A stretch of 19,277 nucleotides of DNA from Blastocatellia bacterium (GTDB lineage Bacteria; Acidobacteriota; Blastocatellia; Pyrinomonadales; Pyrinomonadaceae), in NCBI GenBank assembly GCA_003487805.1, contig DNNE01000118.1, positions 439-19,715 on the forward strand, written 5' to 3'. The position numbers and the translations under genes were made by a program. Of this stretch, positions 1 to 7,997 are shown piece by piece (within the stretch, counting starts at the first letter, position 1; each line of letters begins with the position of its first letter). The notes under the pieces are model-generated. The model was not told where the DNA came from and searched no databases. It worked only from the letters and a program-made list of their open reading frames with translations.

Positions 1-354
1 CGCGCCCCCAGCCTCCCCCAGCCACAGCAGTCCCAGGTAGTTCGGGATGTTGAGCGTACCGAGCGCACCCTCAACGACGCGGCAGACCAGAGCCAGCATT
101 GCCAGCTCATGGTCTTGGACGCGCGTGATCCCGTACAGCGTCACGGCCAGCACGAGTGCCGAGAAGCATTCGAGCAGCACAATCAGGATGCTCAACCGCA
201 CGTTCATCGCGTACTGCCCGATGCGCGCGAGTTTGGCGGCGGCATCACCGTCGACGCCCCTCGCCTGGTGCATCAGCAGCTCGATGCAGATACCGATCAC
301 TGCGTAGAAGAGGTACGTGAATCCGGCGATTCTTGCGTTTGTGGTGCGTGTCAT
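1..354 (-). CDS. DUF4386 family membrane protein, 3' part cut by window edge
   Basis: The reverse strand reads open from an ATG at 354 to the window edge, 118 codons without a stop. The start is supported by GAGGAG five bases upstream of the ATG. The N-terminus (RIAGFTYLFYAVIGICIELL) is a membrane helix of the kind that opens DUF4386 proteins, and two more hydrophobic helices follow (around residues 58-78 and 85-100). It lies 33 bases downstream of another DUF4386 gene on the same strand, so the two are probably co-transcribed. DUF4386 proteins are predicted integral membrane proteins of unknown function. The C-terminus is missing only because the window ends. Confidence 0.75.
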   Translation of the reverse strand, partial: MTRTTNARIAGFTYLFYAVIGICIELLMHQARGVDGDAAAKLARIGQYAMNVRLSILIVLLECFSALVLAVTLYGITRVQDHELAMLALVCRVVEGALGTLNIPNYLGLLWLGEAGGA

Positions 355-387
355 GTCAACTCCTCGCCGCTCTCGTGAACGCCAATG

Positions 388-1143
388 TCATCCCGCTGCG
401 GCGCCGGCCTGTGCTGACCCGCTGGCTCGATCGGGCGCAGCTCCGGAAGGTCGTAGTCCCCTCAGCAGGAGCCAAAAGCCCATTGTCAGTTCGAAGAAGA
501 AGATCGGAGCTCCATAAATCCCAACGCCGACGACCTGCTGAAGCTCGGGAAAAATGATGAACGAGAATGCGCTTGCTCCCATCAGAAAGGACGCAAACAT
601 TCCCCATCCCGCCAATGCTCTTGGGATATATCTCGACTTGAACCACAAATAGCAAAACAGCGTGCTTCGAAGTCCGGCAAACACCAAGCCCACGCCATAA
701 CCTGCGCCATGTGCGCTCATCGAAACCCGGGCCAATGCTTGCAATCGATCCGGCTCAAAGACTCGCAAGTAATCGGCGCCGCTCAATAGGCGAAGAACCT
801 CGAGGTCATTGAGCAGGGTGACAACAAAAATCGCCGTCTCGATCAGCCCCCAGAACGCCGCGAGCAAGGCCAGGTTCCGATTGATTGGCTTGAGCACCGC
901 GTAAAGAGCCGTGATTAGGACTATATCGATCGCGAAGGCGGTGAGGTTGCTGGCGGTGCCCAGACGAAAGAGTCTCTCGTGCGCCATGATATTACGAGCG
1001 GTATCCACAGCGTTGTTGTAGACAAGTAGCCGGCCGAGCACATAGAACTCGGCGAAGATCGCCGGCGGCAGCGCAAACAGATAAGAGAATCCCACAACTT
1101 TCGCTGCTTTGCGTTGTGATTCGTCGATGGTGCCGATTGTCAT
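388..1143 (-). CDS. DUF4386 family integral membrane protein
   Basis: This 251-residue protein opens with a short charged N-terminus followed by RKAAKVVGFSYLFALPPAIF, the first of about six hydrophobic segments. Later segments lie near residues 50-67, 85-110, 145-170, 180-200 and 210-230. The segment order, the 'LFRLGTASNLTAFAIDIVLITAL' stretch near 59-81 and the 'YGVGLVFAGL' segment match the DUF4386 pattern; no biochemical role is established for the family. The ATG at 1143 is preceded by GGAGGGGG nine bases upstream, a good ribosome binding site. The last ~20 residues are Ala/Gly-rich and look like a soluble tail. It is probably the first gene of a two-gene unit with the partial DUF4386 gene downstream. 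Confidence 0.8.
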   Translation of the reverse strand: MTIGTIDESQRKAAKVVGFSYLFALPPAIFAEFYVLGRLLVYNNAVDTARNIMAHERLFRLGTASNLTAFAIDIVLITALYAVLKPINRNLALLAAFWGLIETAIFVVTLLNDLEVLRLLSGADYLRVFEPDRLQALARVSMSAHGAGYGVGLVFAGLRSTLFCYLWFKSRYIPRALAGWGMFASFLMGASAFSFIIFPELQQVVGVGIYGAPIFFFELTMGFWLLLRGLRPSGAAPDRASGSAQAGAAAG

Positions 1144-1320
1144 TCCGCTTTCCCCCTCCGTCTCGGTGCGACCAACGTCGGAGTTGATCAGGCACGGCGA
1201 TTACGTTCAACTCTCGATTCAATCAATCAAGTTGCGAGACCGCTTCCCGCGCTAACGACTTGTCAGGTTTCGGTCGATACCAAAACGCTAACTCAGCGTT
1301 ACGTGGATGTTCGCTTCAAC

Positions 1321-1523
1321 GAGCCGCGGAGCGGCGGCATATAGTAGCCCCGGGCGTAAGCCCGGGGATCACGTTCTCTCTTGATTCTGGCGCCGGCTTT
1401 AGCCGGCGAAATTGCGGTTGCGATCCTGATTTATGTCGCCCCTTTGGGGCTCCGATTATCGAAGGGGCTCGTGACCCCGGGCTGACGCCCCGGGGCTATT
1501 ACATGTGGCCGCGTCGCGGCTGG
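1321..1523. repeat. Inverted doublet of a GC-rich palindromic repeat (REPIN-like) in a gene-free stretch
   Basis: The 458 bases between the DUF4386 gene and selB hold no convincing gene. They contain two inverted copies of a ~55-base element, 1321-1374 and 1468-1523. Each copy contains a GCCGCG-type palindrome and a CCCCGGGC/GCCCGGGG hairpin (perfect at 1348-1367 with loop GTAA; one bulge at 1475-1495). Between the copies lie two further perfect hairpins, 1391-1408 and 1438-1450 (GCCCC-TTT-GGGGC). The apparent 98-residue reading frame through the stretch is a by-product of these palindromes. Two inverted copies around a short loop is the layout of REPIN elements; that label is an inference. 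Confidence 0.7.
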
Positions 1524-1601
1524 TTGAGTGAATATCGACCTCGTGCCGTGGCCTAACTAACACTCGTCCGAGTATTATAACCCCCGTCTCACGAATTCAA
1601 G

Positions 1602-3512
1602 ATGAAATCGATCATTGTTGGCACGGCCGGGCATATCGATCACGGCAAGACTGCTCTGGTGCGCGCGCTCACGGGCATCGACGCTGATCGCTTGCCGGAA
1701 GAGAAGCGGCGCGGGATCACCATCGACATTGGTTTTGCCGATCTCGATCTGGGCGATGTGCGTATCGGATTCGTCGATGTCCCCGGTCACGAGCGCTTTG
1801 TGAAGAACATGCTTGCCGGCGCGCACGGCATTGACGTGGTGGCGCTCGTGATCGCCGCGGACGAGAGCGTGATGCCGCAAACGCGCGAGCACTTCGACAT
1901 CTGTCGCTTGCTGGGCGTCGGCAAAGGCGTAATCGTGCTCACCAAAAAAGATTTGGTCGATGAAGAGTTGCTCCAACTCGCGCGCGCCGAGGCTGAAGAC
2001 CTGGTCAAAGGATCGTTTCTCGAAGGCGCGCCGATCGTCGCGGTCAGTTCGCGCACGGGCGAGGGGATTGATGAACTGAAGAACGCCTTGCGCGACATCG
2101 GTCTTCAGACCCCGGCTCGCTCTGATGATTTCGTCGCGCGGTTGCCGATCGATCGCGCGTTCACAATCAAAGGATTCGGCGCGGTCGTTACCGGAACTTT
2201 GATTGCCGGCGAGATCAACGAAGGCGATGAAATGGAATTGATGCCGGCCCGCGAGCGGGTGCGCGTTCGCGGCGTTCAGGTTCACGGCGCGGCTATTAAG
2301 CAAGCGAACGCCGGGCAGCGAACGGCAATCAATCTCGGCGGCATCGACGCGGCCTCGATTGAACGAGGCATGCTTCTGGCAACCGCCGGCCGTTTGCGAC
2401 CTACGCAGATCATCGATGCCTCAGTGCAACTGCTCAACGATGCGCCACGTGCGCTCCGCTCGCGTCAGCGCGTTCGTGTTCATCTCGGTGCGGCTGAAGT
2501 CCTCGCCCGCGTGCGTGTGCTCGAGACCAATGGCGAAATAAGTCCCGGCAAACAGGGCCTCGTGCAGTTGCGTTTTGAATCGCCAGTAGTTGCTGTCCTT
2601 GGCGATCGCTTTATCGTGCGTGCTTACTCGCCGCAGGTGACGATCGGTGGCGGGACGATCCTCGATCCTTTCGCGGTGAAGCATCGGGCGAAAGATTTCG
2701 CCGCGATTCGAGCAAGGCTCGAGATTCTCGCGACCGGAGATCGAGCAGCGCGCTTTGCGGAATTTGTGATAAGCGCGGGCGTCGCCGGCGTCAGTCGCGA
2801 AGACATCGCAGCGCGCACAGCCTGGCGCGAAGAAGTAATCGATTCGGCCCTGGCGGAAGCTAAGGTGAACGGCGCCGTCATGAACGTCGATCGCCGGTTT
2901 CTTTCCAGCGCCGCATTCGACGAAGTGAATCGACATATTGCGGTCGAGGTCGCCGCGCATCATCAGCGCGAACCACTGTCGCGCGGACTATCAAAGGAGA
3001 TTTTGCGTGAGCGTTTCTTCGGGGGCGCGTCTGCGGAAACGTTCCGCGCGATGATGGCTGAGCTGGAAAAACGCGGCTCGTTCGTGGTTGAGAAAGAGAT
3101 CGTGCGCCTGCCCGAGCATACGCGCCAATTGTCCGACGAGGATGCGCGGGTGCAGGACTCGCTTGAGAAGATGTTTCGCGATGCCGGCTTGTCGGCCCCT
3201 AATCTCGCGGACGTATTCGCGAAAGCGGGACTCAAACCATCTGATCCGCGTGGCCGAAAGATTCTGCAACTTCTGATCGATTCAGGCGCCCTGGTAAAGG
3301 TGCACGGAGAGATGTTCTTTCACAAATCCGCGCTCGACGAGCTGGTGAAGAAATTGCGCGCGCACGCACAGCAGACATCTGATCGGGCGATCGATGTTGG
3401 GGCGTTCAAGGATCTCGCCGGCATCTCTCGCAAGTATGCTATTCCACTGCTCGAATACCTCGATCGTCAGCGAGTGACGCGACGTGAAGGCGAGCGACGA
3501 GTGATACTGTAA
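1602..3512 (+). CDS. selB: Selenocysteine-specific translation elongation factor SelB
   Basis: SelB is a GTPase that delivers selenocysteyl-tRNA to in-frame UGA codons marked by a SECIS hairpin. All GTPase motifs are visible: G1 GTAGHIDHGKT (7-17), the G2 threonine in RRGITID (about 37-42), G3 DVPGHE (59-64) and G4 TKKD (114-117), where Thr replaces the usual Asn as is typical of SelB. Beta-barrel domains 2 and 3 follow to about residue 340. The C-terminal ~290 residues carry the winged-helix repeats that bind SECIS RNA, including SRKYAIPLLEYLDRQRVTRR near the end. The length of 636 is normal. The start has no strong ribosome binding site, but the GTPase fold begins at residue 3, so it is correct. 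No selA, selD, tRNA-Sec or selenoprotein is visible in the window. The gene ends 31 bases from the convergent TIR gene. Confidence 0.95.
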   Translation: MKSIIVGTAGHIDHGKTALVRALTGIDADRLPEEKRRGITIDIGFADLDLGDVRIGFVDVPGHERFVKNMLAGAHGIDVVALVIAADESVMPQTREHFDICRLLGVGKGVIVLTKKDLVDEELLQLARAEAEDLVKGSFLEGAPIVAVSSRTGEGIDELKNALRDIGLQTPARSDDFVARLPIDRAFTIKGFGAVVTGTLIAGEINEGDEMELMPARERVRVRGVQVHGAAIKQANAGQRTAINLGGIDAASIERGMLLATAGRLRPTQIIDASVQLLNDAPRALRSRQRVRVHLGAAEVLARVRVLETNGEISPGKQGLVQLRFESPVVAVLGDRFIVRAYSPQVTIGGGTILDPFAVKHRAKDFAAIRARLEILATGDRAARFAEFVISAGVAGVSREDIAARTAWREEVIDSALAEAKVNGAVMNVDRRFLSSAAFDEVNRHIAVEVAAHHQREPLSRGLSKEILRERFFGGASAETFRAMMAELEKRGSFVVEKEIVRLPEHTRQLSDEDARVQDSLEKMFRDAGLSAPNLADVFAKAGLKPSDPRGRKILQLLIDSGALVKVHGEMFFHKSALDELVKKLRAHAQQTSDRAIDVGAFKDLAGISRKYAIPLLEYLDRQRVTRREGERRVIL

Positions 3513-3543
3513 CCACCGGAGGATTTCCACCGGCGCGTGGGGA

Positions 3544-5073
3544 TCACTTCTTGCGCAAACTCGATAGGTACCATTCGTAAGCCGCGCCGAATTGAAGCGC
3601 CGACAATTCTTGCGGCGGCGGCGCGACGTCAGCCGGCTCGAGTGGTTGCGGCAGAATGCCATCGATGGTTTTCGACGCCAGGGCCGTGCGCCACTCCCAA
3701 TCAACCCAGGGGGACTTCTCCGCGTTCTGCGACCAGAAAAGCCAGAACGCATCACGCTTGCGAATCTCACTCTCGAGCGTTGCTTTCCATTGGTCGCCTG
3801 GCCGTATCGAAAGATTATCGACGAATACATCGATGCCGGTAACAATCTGGATCGATCGGATCCGGCTCAGAACTTCGAAGCGATCCGCGGTCGCGTACGA
3901 AGCAAACGCCGTGCGCGGGGCGGGCTTTTCAGTTAAGACGCTTGGAGGCGAAGCAGAACCCGGCGCAGCAGATAATTGAATTTCAGGCCGCAGCATTAGT
4001 AACGAAAGACCTTCAACCGCGATATCGAACTTGAGAATGAGAACCCTTCCACTCGCGTCAGGAAGCACTTTGGCGTCAAATCTCAGAATATTCTTCTCGC
4101 CATTCCAGTCGAAGGTTTGTACTGGGTTATCGATCTGCACGTGCGTTGCTCTGAGACCGACAGTGACTCGCGCGCCCTTCTTCCATTTCGATGACTCAAG
4201 GTCTAATCGGGGCCGTGAGGATGGCGCCTCTTCCTTAAATATGCGTTCGACCTCTTCTTTGAAAACCGGCGTGTAAGCAGCAAAGCGCGCGACGAATTCG
4301 TCGCCCGGACTCAATTGGGATGGAGTCGAAACGCCAAGCCGAACTTCAGTCCAATCTTTTAAGGGTTCGACCGGTACTGACTCTGACTCAGTAGTCCCCG
4401 GCGCAGAATCCGAATTGGGTGGTTCGGTTGCCCGGCTATCGTCTGGACCTCCCGCTCGGTTTTCGATTGAGCCTTCCGGGTGGACATCAACTGGAGGCCA
4501 GCTTCGATACCGTTTGCCAACCTGAAGCTTGGGGTCTGCCTGCGATGCAGCTACATTCCCAGACGTGGAACCCGCCCGTCCATGTGTCGACGTCATAGCC
4601 GCGAGTCTTCGAACAATGGCCCATCGATCATCAAAAGGTATCAGCGTGCCGGCCTCGCTTTGCTGAGCAATAGTTGCCTCGTCTAAAGAAAGATATAGAA
4701 CGCGACTCGCGCGTGCGGCTCGAAGAAGGTCTCGCGCTTCCGCCTTCAGTTCCGCCGGATAGTGTCGTCCGAGTATCACAATTCCTTTGATTTGCTTAGT
4801 CTGCAGACATGACGAGGCATATTGCCAAAAGGTTGACGGCCGATCCTGCCAGAGGTTGAGTTGAGCCTGGCCATACTGAGATTCAACCCAGTCGTGCCAC
4901 CATTGTTGCGGTTGCGACGTGGAAAGAAATGGTTGAGGTAGCAGTTCGATCTTGAGAACGGCCAGTTCCTTTCTTAACCACTCGAGTCGCGCGATCACCT
5001 CAGACAGAAAATCGTCGTCGCCATCCCGTTGCTCCACCAGCAAGACAAATTTTTCTTGAAAATCCTGGTTCAT
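3544..5073 (-). CDS. TIR domain protein with an N-terminal Rossmann-like domain and a middle beta-rich domain
   Basis: This 509-residue protein has three parts. Residues ~1-160 alternate hydrophobic strands and helices (KFVLLVEQ at 8-15, KGIVILGR at 96-103, SRVLYLSL at 123-130), suggesting a Rossmann-like or effector-associated fold. Residues ~160-240 are a Ser/Pro/Gly-rich linker. Residues ~243-368 are strand-rich (GVSTPSQLSPGDEFVARFAAYTP), a type seen between sensor and effector parts of bacterial TIR proteins. Residues ~387-480 are a TIR domain: strand RTAFASYATAD, then DVFVDNLSIRPGDQW (415-429), then AFWLFWSQNAEKSPWVDWEW (442-461). The usual NADase glutamate position near 430-436 is ambiguous: A431 or K430 may occupy it, with E434 and E436 nearby. 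The ATG has AGGAG nine bases upstream. Bacterial TIR domains often consume NAD in antiphage defence; that role here is inferred. No partner effector gene is adjacent. Confidence 0.82.
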   Translation of the reverse strand: MNQDFQEKFVLLVEQRDGDDDFLSEVIARLEWLRKELAVLKIELLPQPFLSTSQPQQWWHDWVESQYGQAQLNLWQDRPSTFWQYASSCLQTKQIKGIVILGRHYPAELKAEARDLLRAARASRVLYLSLDEATIAQQSEAGTLIPFDDRWAIVRRLAAMTSTHGRAGSTSGNVAASQADPKLQVGKRYRSWPPVDVHPEGSIENRAGGPDDSRATEPPNSDSAPGTTESESVPVEPLKDWTEVRLGVSTPSQLSPGDEFVARFAAYTPVFKEEVERIFKEEAPSSRPRLDLESSKWKKGARVTVGLRATHVQIDNPVQTFDWNGEKNILRFDAKVLPDASGRVLILKFDIAVEGLSLLMLRPEIQLSAAPGSASPPSVLTEKPAPRTAFASYATADRFEVLSRIRSIQIVTGIDVFVDNLSIRPGDQWKATLESEIRKRDAFWLFWSQNAEKSPWVDWEWRTALASKTIDGILPQPLEPADVAPPPQELSALQFGAAYEWYLSSLRKK

Positions 5074-5277
5074 CCGGTCTAACTCCTGATTGGACTACTG
5101 AGAACAAAATTTCAGCGGCTGGAGCAAGAGAATCGCAGGCCCTGGGACCAGCCTGTGTGTGCGAGGGTGTGCGCACCTTAAAGCAAGACCGATTATCTGT
5201 CAACGAAGTTTGTGATGCACCGGCTCACTTTGCACAAGAAGCAACTGGCGAGTGGGATGATGGATCGGATGGGTCCG

Positions 5278-5413
5278 CGTTACAGAACCGCGAGCGGTAG
5301 CGAGCGGGATAAAGACTCAACGGTCTAAATAAACCCAAGCGTTTCTCAGGATACAGCGGAATCGTCCAGCTTGAGTCCTGATCCCGCTCGCTACCGCTCG
5401 CGGTTCTGTAACG
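5278..5413. repeat. Perfect 33-bp inverted repeat around a 70-base spacer
   Basis: The 405 bases between the TIR and racemase-like genes hold no gene. They contain an exact inverted repeat: 5278-5310 pairs with 5381-5413 (arms begin CGTTACAGAACCGCGAGCGG). Pairing continues inward with a few mismatches (GACTCAA with TTGAGTC). The arm itself contains imperfect palindromes around CGCGAGCGGTAGCGAGCGGG. There is no T-run after either arm, so it is not an obvious terminator. It resembles a REPIN-type doublet and could equally form a long hairpin in the 3' or 5' UTR of a neighbour. Confidence 0.8.
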
Positions 5414-5478
5414 TTAATGTCCACTTCACAAACGAAGGGACCAGACGACTTTTTATGTAAAGCCGTGCCGGCTCGGGT

Positions 5479-6171
5479 TTAGAGCAAAGCTTCTACGATC
5501 CGCTCGACGTGAATGCGAGTTGTATCGAGGAAGGGAACACCTTCGATCTCGGTATCGCGCAGGATCAAAGGTAGTTCGGTGCCGCCGAGGATCAATCCAT
5601 CAATACCTTCACGCTGCTTCATTTGATTCACGACGGCGATCAGGCGCTCGCGTGTTTCCGGCAGGAAGATGTTGTTGAGCAACTCGCCCATGTATTTCTC
5701 ATGGATGAATGCGCGTTCCGCTTCGTTCGGAACGACGATGTTGATTCCGGCGGCCGCGAAAACCTCTGGATAGAACTTTCCCTGCATCGTAAAGCGCGTG
5801 CCGAACAACGCCGGCCGCTGCAACTTCAAATCGCGTGCGCGATCTCGCGTTGCCTCGACGATGCTGATCAGTGGGAGTGTCACGCGAGCTCGAACCTGGT
5901 TGAAAACGATGTGCGGCGTGTTGGACGCAAGGAGCGCGAAATCCACGCCCGCGCGTTGAAGTTTTTCGATTTCGGCGACCAGGTAATCGGTGACGTCGTC
6001 GAGTTCACCAGCGTTCATCCAGCGGACCAGCTTACTTAGGTCGATGCTGTTGATGATGATCGAAGGATAACTGCCGTCGGATTTCGCCGCCCGATAACCT
6101 TCGATGATGAAGCGATAGTATTCGACCGTTGATTCCGGTCCGATGCCGCCGATGATGCCAACTGTTTTCAT
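5479..6171 (-). CDS. Aspartate/glutamate racemase-fold protein lacking both catalytic cysteines
   Basis: The 230-residue protein has the full fold of the aspartate racemase family (relatives include YgeA and archaeal AspR): MKTVGIIGGIGPESTVEYYR at the N-terminus, ALLASNTPH at 79-87, ALFGTRFTM at 121-129 and GLILGGTELPLIL at 192-204. Cofactor-independent racemases of this family use two cysteines, one just before the NT(P/M)H motif and one in GCTE. Here these are Ala82 and Gly197. Length and the surrounding motifs are intact, so this is not simple decay. The protein may act on another substrate, catalyse a different reaction, or bind a ligand without racemisation. The ATG at 6171 has no clear ribosome binding site, but the family's N-terminal motif begins there. 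Confidence 0.88.
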   Translation of the reverse strand: MKTVGIIGGIGPESTVEYYRFIIEGYRAAKSDGSYPSIIINSIDLSKLVRWMNAGELDDVTDYLVAEIEKLQRAGVDFALLASNTPHIVFNQVRARVTLPLISIVEATRDRARDLKLQRPALFGTRFTMQGKFYPEVFAAAGINIVVPNEAERAFIHEKYMGELLNNIFLPETRERLIAVVNQMKQREGIDGLILGGTELPLILRDTEIEGVPFLDTTRIHVERIVEALL

Positions 6172-6252
6172 TTGCAGATTCTAACCGAGCGTGGAACGAT
6201 CCGGCCACCGATTGGCCATATTGTGAGAACGATCGCGGAAGAATCACGAGGA

Positions 6253-6413
6253 GCGGCTTTGCCGCCGCACATGGCGGAAAGGCTCTGCCTTTCCGGTCGG
6301 TATTCGAAGATGATTCGAGGCTGCGCCTCGAACGGCGGCATAGCCGCAAATTAGGAAAGAAGTAACTGCCGGTAAGCCGGAGGCTTACCGCCGTGTGCTG
6401 CGGCAAAGCCGCA
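6253..6413. repeat. Cluster of six perfect short hairpins with three-base loops
   Basis: The 267 bases between the decarboxylase and the racemase-like gene hold six perfect palindromes, each closed by exactly three unpaired bases: 6253-6265 (GCGGC-TTT), 6276-6294 (GGAAAGGC-TCT), 6314-6332 (TTCGAGGC-TGC), 6335-6347 (GCGGC-ATA), 6370-6390 (CGGTAAGCC-GGA) and 6399-6413 (TGCGGC-AAA). Five share a GGC-NNN-GCC core while the outer stem sequence differs, so pairing rather than primary sequence appears to be what is kept. The stretch is noncoding. It lies between two minus-strand genes and would be part of any transcript running from the decarboxylase into the racemase-like gene. Confidence 0.8.
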
Positions 6414-6438
6414 AAAAGGCACCGCTGTCAGCCAGGGT

Positions 6439-7854
6439 TTAAATTTCCGCGCATCCGAGAATTGCTTCTGCCGAGAGGTCGATATCCTTCTCGGTCGTTG
6501 ACCAGTTTGAAATCGATATCCGCATCGCATGCAGGCCATGCCACATCGTGCCTCCCAACCAGCAGGTGCCGTCTTCCTGCACTCGACCAATCACCTTTGC
6601 GGTAAATTCATCATCGTCTTTTCCGGATGGATCCGAAAATCGCACCAGCACTTGATTGAGCACCACCTCATTCAAGATAGTGACACCCGGAGCCTGTGCC
6701 AGCCGGCCGGCCATTTGTCGCGCCCGCGCGCAACAACGATCGATTAGTTCCGCGATTCCTTTACGGCCCAGAAAACGCAATGCCGCATAGACCGCGAAGC
6801 CCCGCGCCCGGCGCGAAGCTTCCGGCACCCAGTTGCAGCCATCACGCTCAGCGCGGCGCGCCGTCACGTAGTACGACGCATTGAGGGTCATCGCTGCCTG
6901 GTGAGGAGCCGCATCGCGCACGAATACAAGTCCCGAATCGTACGGAACGTTGAGCCATTTATGACAATCAACCGAGACTGAGTCGGCCAACTCAATTCCC
7001 TGCGTTAAAGATCGCTGCGCCGGAGACGCCGCGGCCCACAAACCGAATGCGCCATCGACATGAAGCCAGCCCGGGTGCTCGCGCACACAAGCGGCAATCT
7101 CGGCAATCGGATCGAACGAGCCGGTGTTGACGTTGCCGGCCTGCGCGCAAACCAGAACCGGAGTCCGAATGTCAGGCAGAACCGATCGAAGTTGATCCGG
7201 TCTCATGCGGCCCTGATCGTCCGCTGGGACTCTGACGACTCGTTCACTTCCCAAACCCAACATTTGCAGGGACGCAAAAACTGATACGTGCGATTCATCG
7301 CTGGTGACAACGGTTATGGCCGGCGCGCCAAACAGACCTTGCCGCTCGACATCCCAACCGAGCTTTGCGAGCAAAGCGTGGCGGCCAGCCGCCAGCCCGG
7401 TAAAGTTGGCCATCGTACCGCCACTAACAAAGCCGACACTCGTGCTTTTCGCCAAGCCAAAAAGTTGAATGAGCCATTCGGCTGAGATTTGCTCGGCAGC
7501 AGCCGCCAGCGGTGAGTGCGCATAGAAGGCCGCATTCTGATCCCAAACTGAGGTCAACCAGTCAGCCGCCACTGCGACCGGCAGTGAACCGCCAACCACA
7601 AAACCAAAATATCGCGGTCCCGCCGTCGCCACGACCGCGCGGTCGGCAAGATTCGCAAGCTGTTCAATTACTTGTTTGGGATCGTCGCCGTCGAGCGGCA
7701 GTCCCTCTGCTCGCATTTCTGCCAGCAGCTTATCGAACTCAACCGGCTGAGCAACGGGACGATCGACGACGCGATCGAGAAAGTCGTTTGCGAGTTCATT
7801 CGTGCGTCCCAGCAATTCCGAACGGCCCGCTCTGGTCTGATCAATATCAATCAT
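6439..7854 (-). CDS. PLP-dependent group II amino acid decarboxylase
   Basis: This 471-residue protein belongs to the aromatic-L-amino-acid/glutamate-type decarboxylase family (fold type I, PLP). Visible landmarks are the cofactor-phosphate segment FVSGGTMAN (142-150), the ring-stacking histidine in DESHVS (H189), HVDGAFG (D267 contacting the pyridine nitrogen) and SVDCHKW with Schiff-base lysine K299. The N-terminal 'GPRYFGFVVGGSLPVAVAADWL' (79-100) is the usual substrate-entry segment. Length is normal for the family. The substrate cannot be read from sequence; tryptophan, tyrosine, DOPA or 2,4-diaminobutyrate-like substrates are all possible. The gene stands alone, with about 480 bases of noncoding repeat DNA upstream, so a role in specialised metabolism is only a guess. 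No strong ribosome binding site is seen before the ATG. Confidence 0.9.
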   Translation of the reverse strand: MIDIDQTRAGRSELLGRTNELANDFLDRVVDRPVAQPVEFDKLLAEMRAEGLPLDGDDPKQVIEQLANLADRAVVATAGPRYFGFVVGGSLPVAVAADWLTSVWDQNAAFYAHSPLAAAAEQISAEWLIQLFGLAKSTSVGFVSGGTMANFTGLAAGRHALLAKLGWDVERQGLFGAPAITVVTSDESHVSVFASLQMLGLGSERVVRVPADDQGRMRPDQLRSVLPDIRTPVLVCAQAGNVNTGSFDPIAEIAACVREHPGWLHVDGAFGLWAAASPAQRSLTQGIELADSVSVDCHKWLNVPYDSGLVFVRDAAPHQAAMTLNASYYVTARRAERDGCNWVPEASRRARGFAVYAALRFLGRKGIAELIDRCCARARQMAGRLAQAPGVTILNEVVLNQVLVRFSDPSGKDDDEFTAKVIGRVQEDGTCWLGGTMWHGLHAMRISISNWSTTEKDIDLSAEAILGCAEI

Positions 7855-7997
7855 TTGGTTTATTCCTAACCCGAATGCGCTGAAGTATTGAAGACGTTTT
7901 TGCGAACGTTAGGGTAGCAAAAGATAAAGGCCGCTGGATACGTCACCGTGCTAGGGTGAGGTCCGAAGGACCGTCATTAAATAGCCGCGGGCGTAAG

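Noticed and set aside
1260..1556. 98-residue plus-strand reading frame
   Set aside because: Its sequence is explained by GC-rich palindromes and it has no ribosome binding site; such frames are a known by-product of this repeat type.
1575..2303. 242-residue minus-strand frame opposite selB
   Set aside because: Fully antisense to conserved GTPase motifs of selB; a shadow frame of a GC-rich gene.
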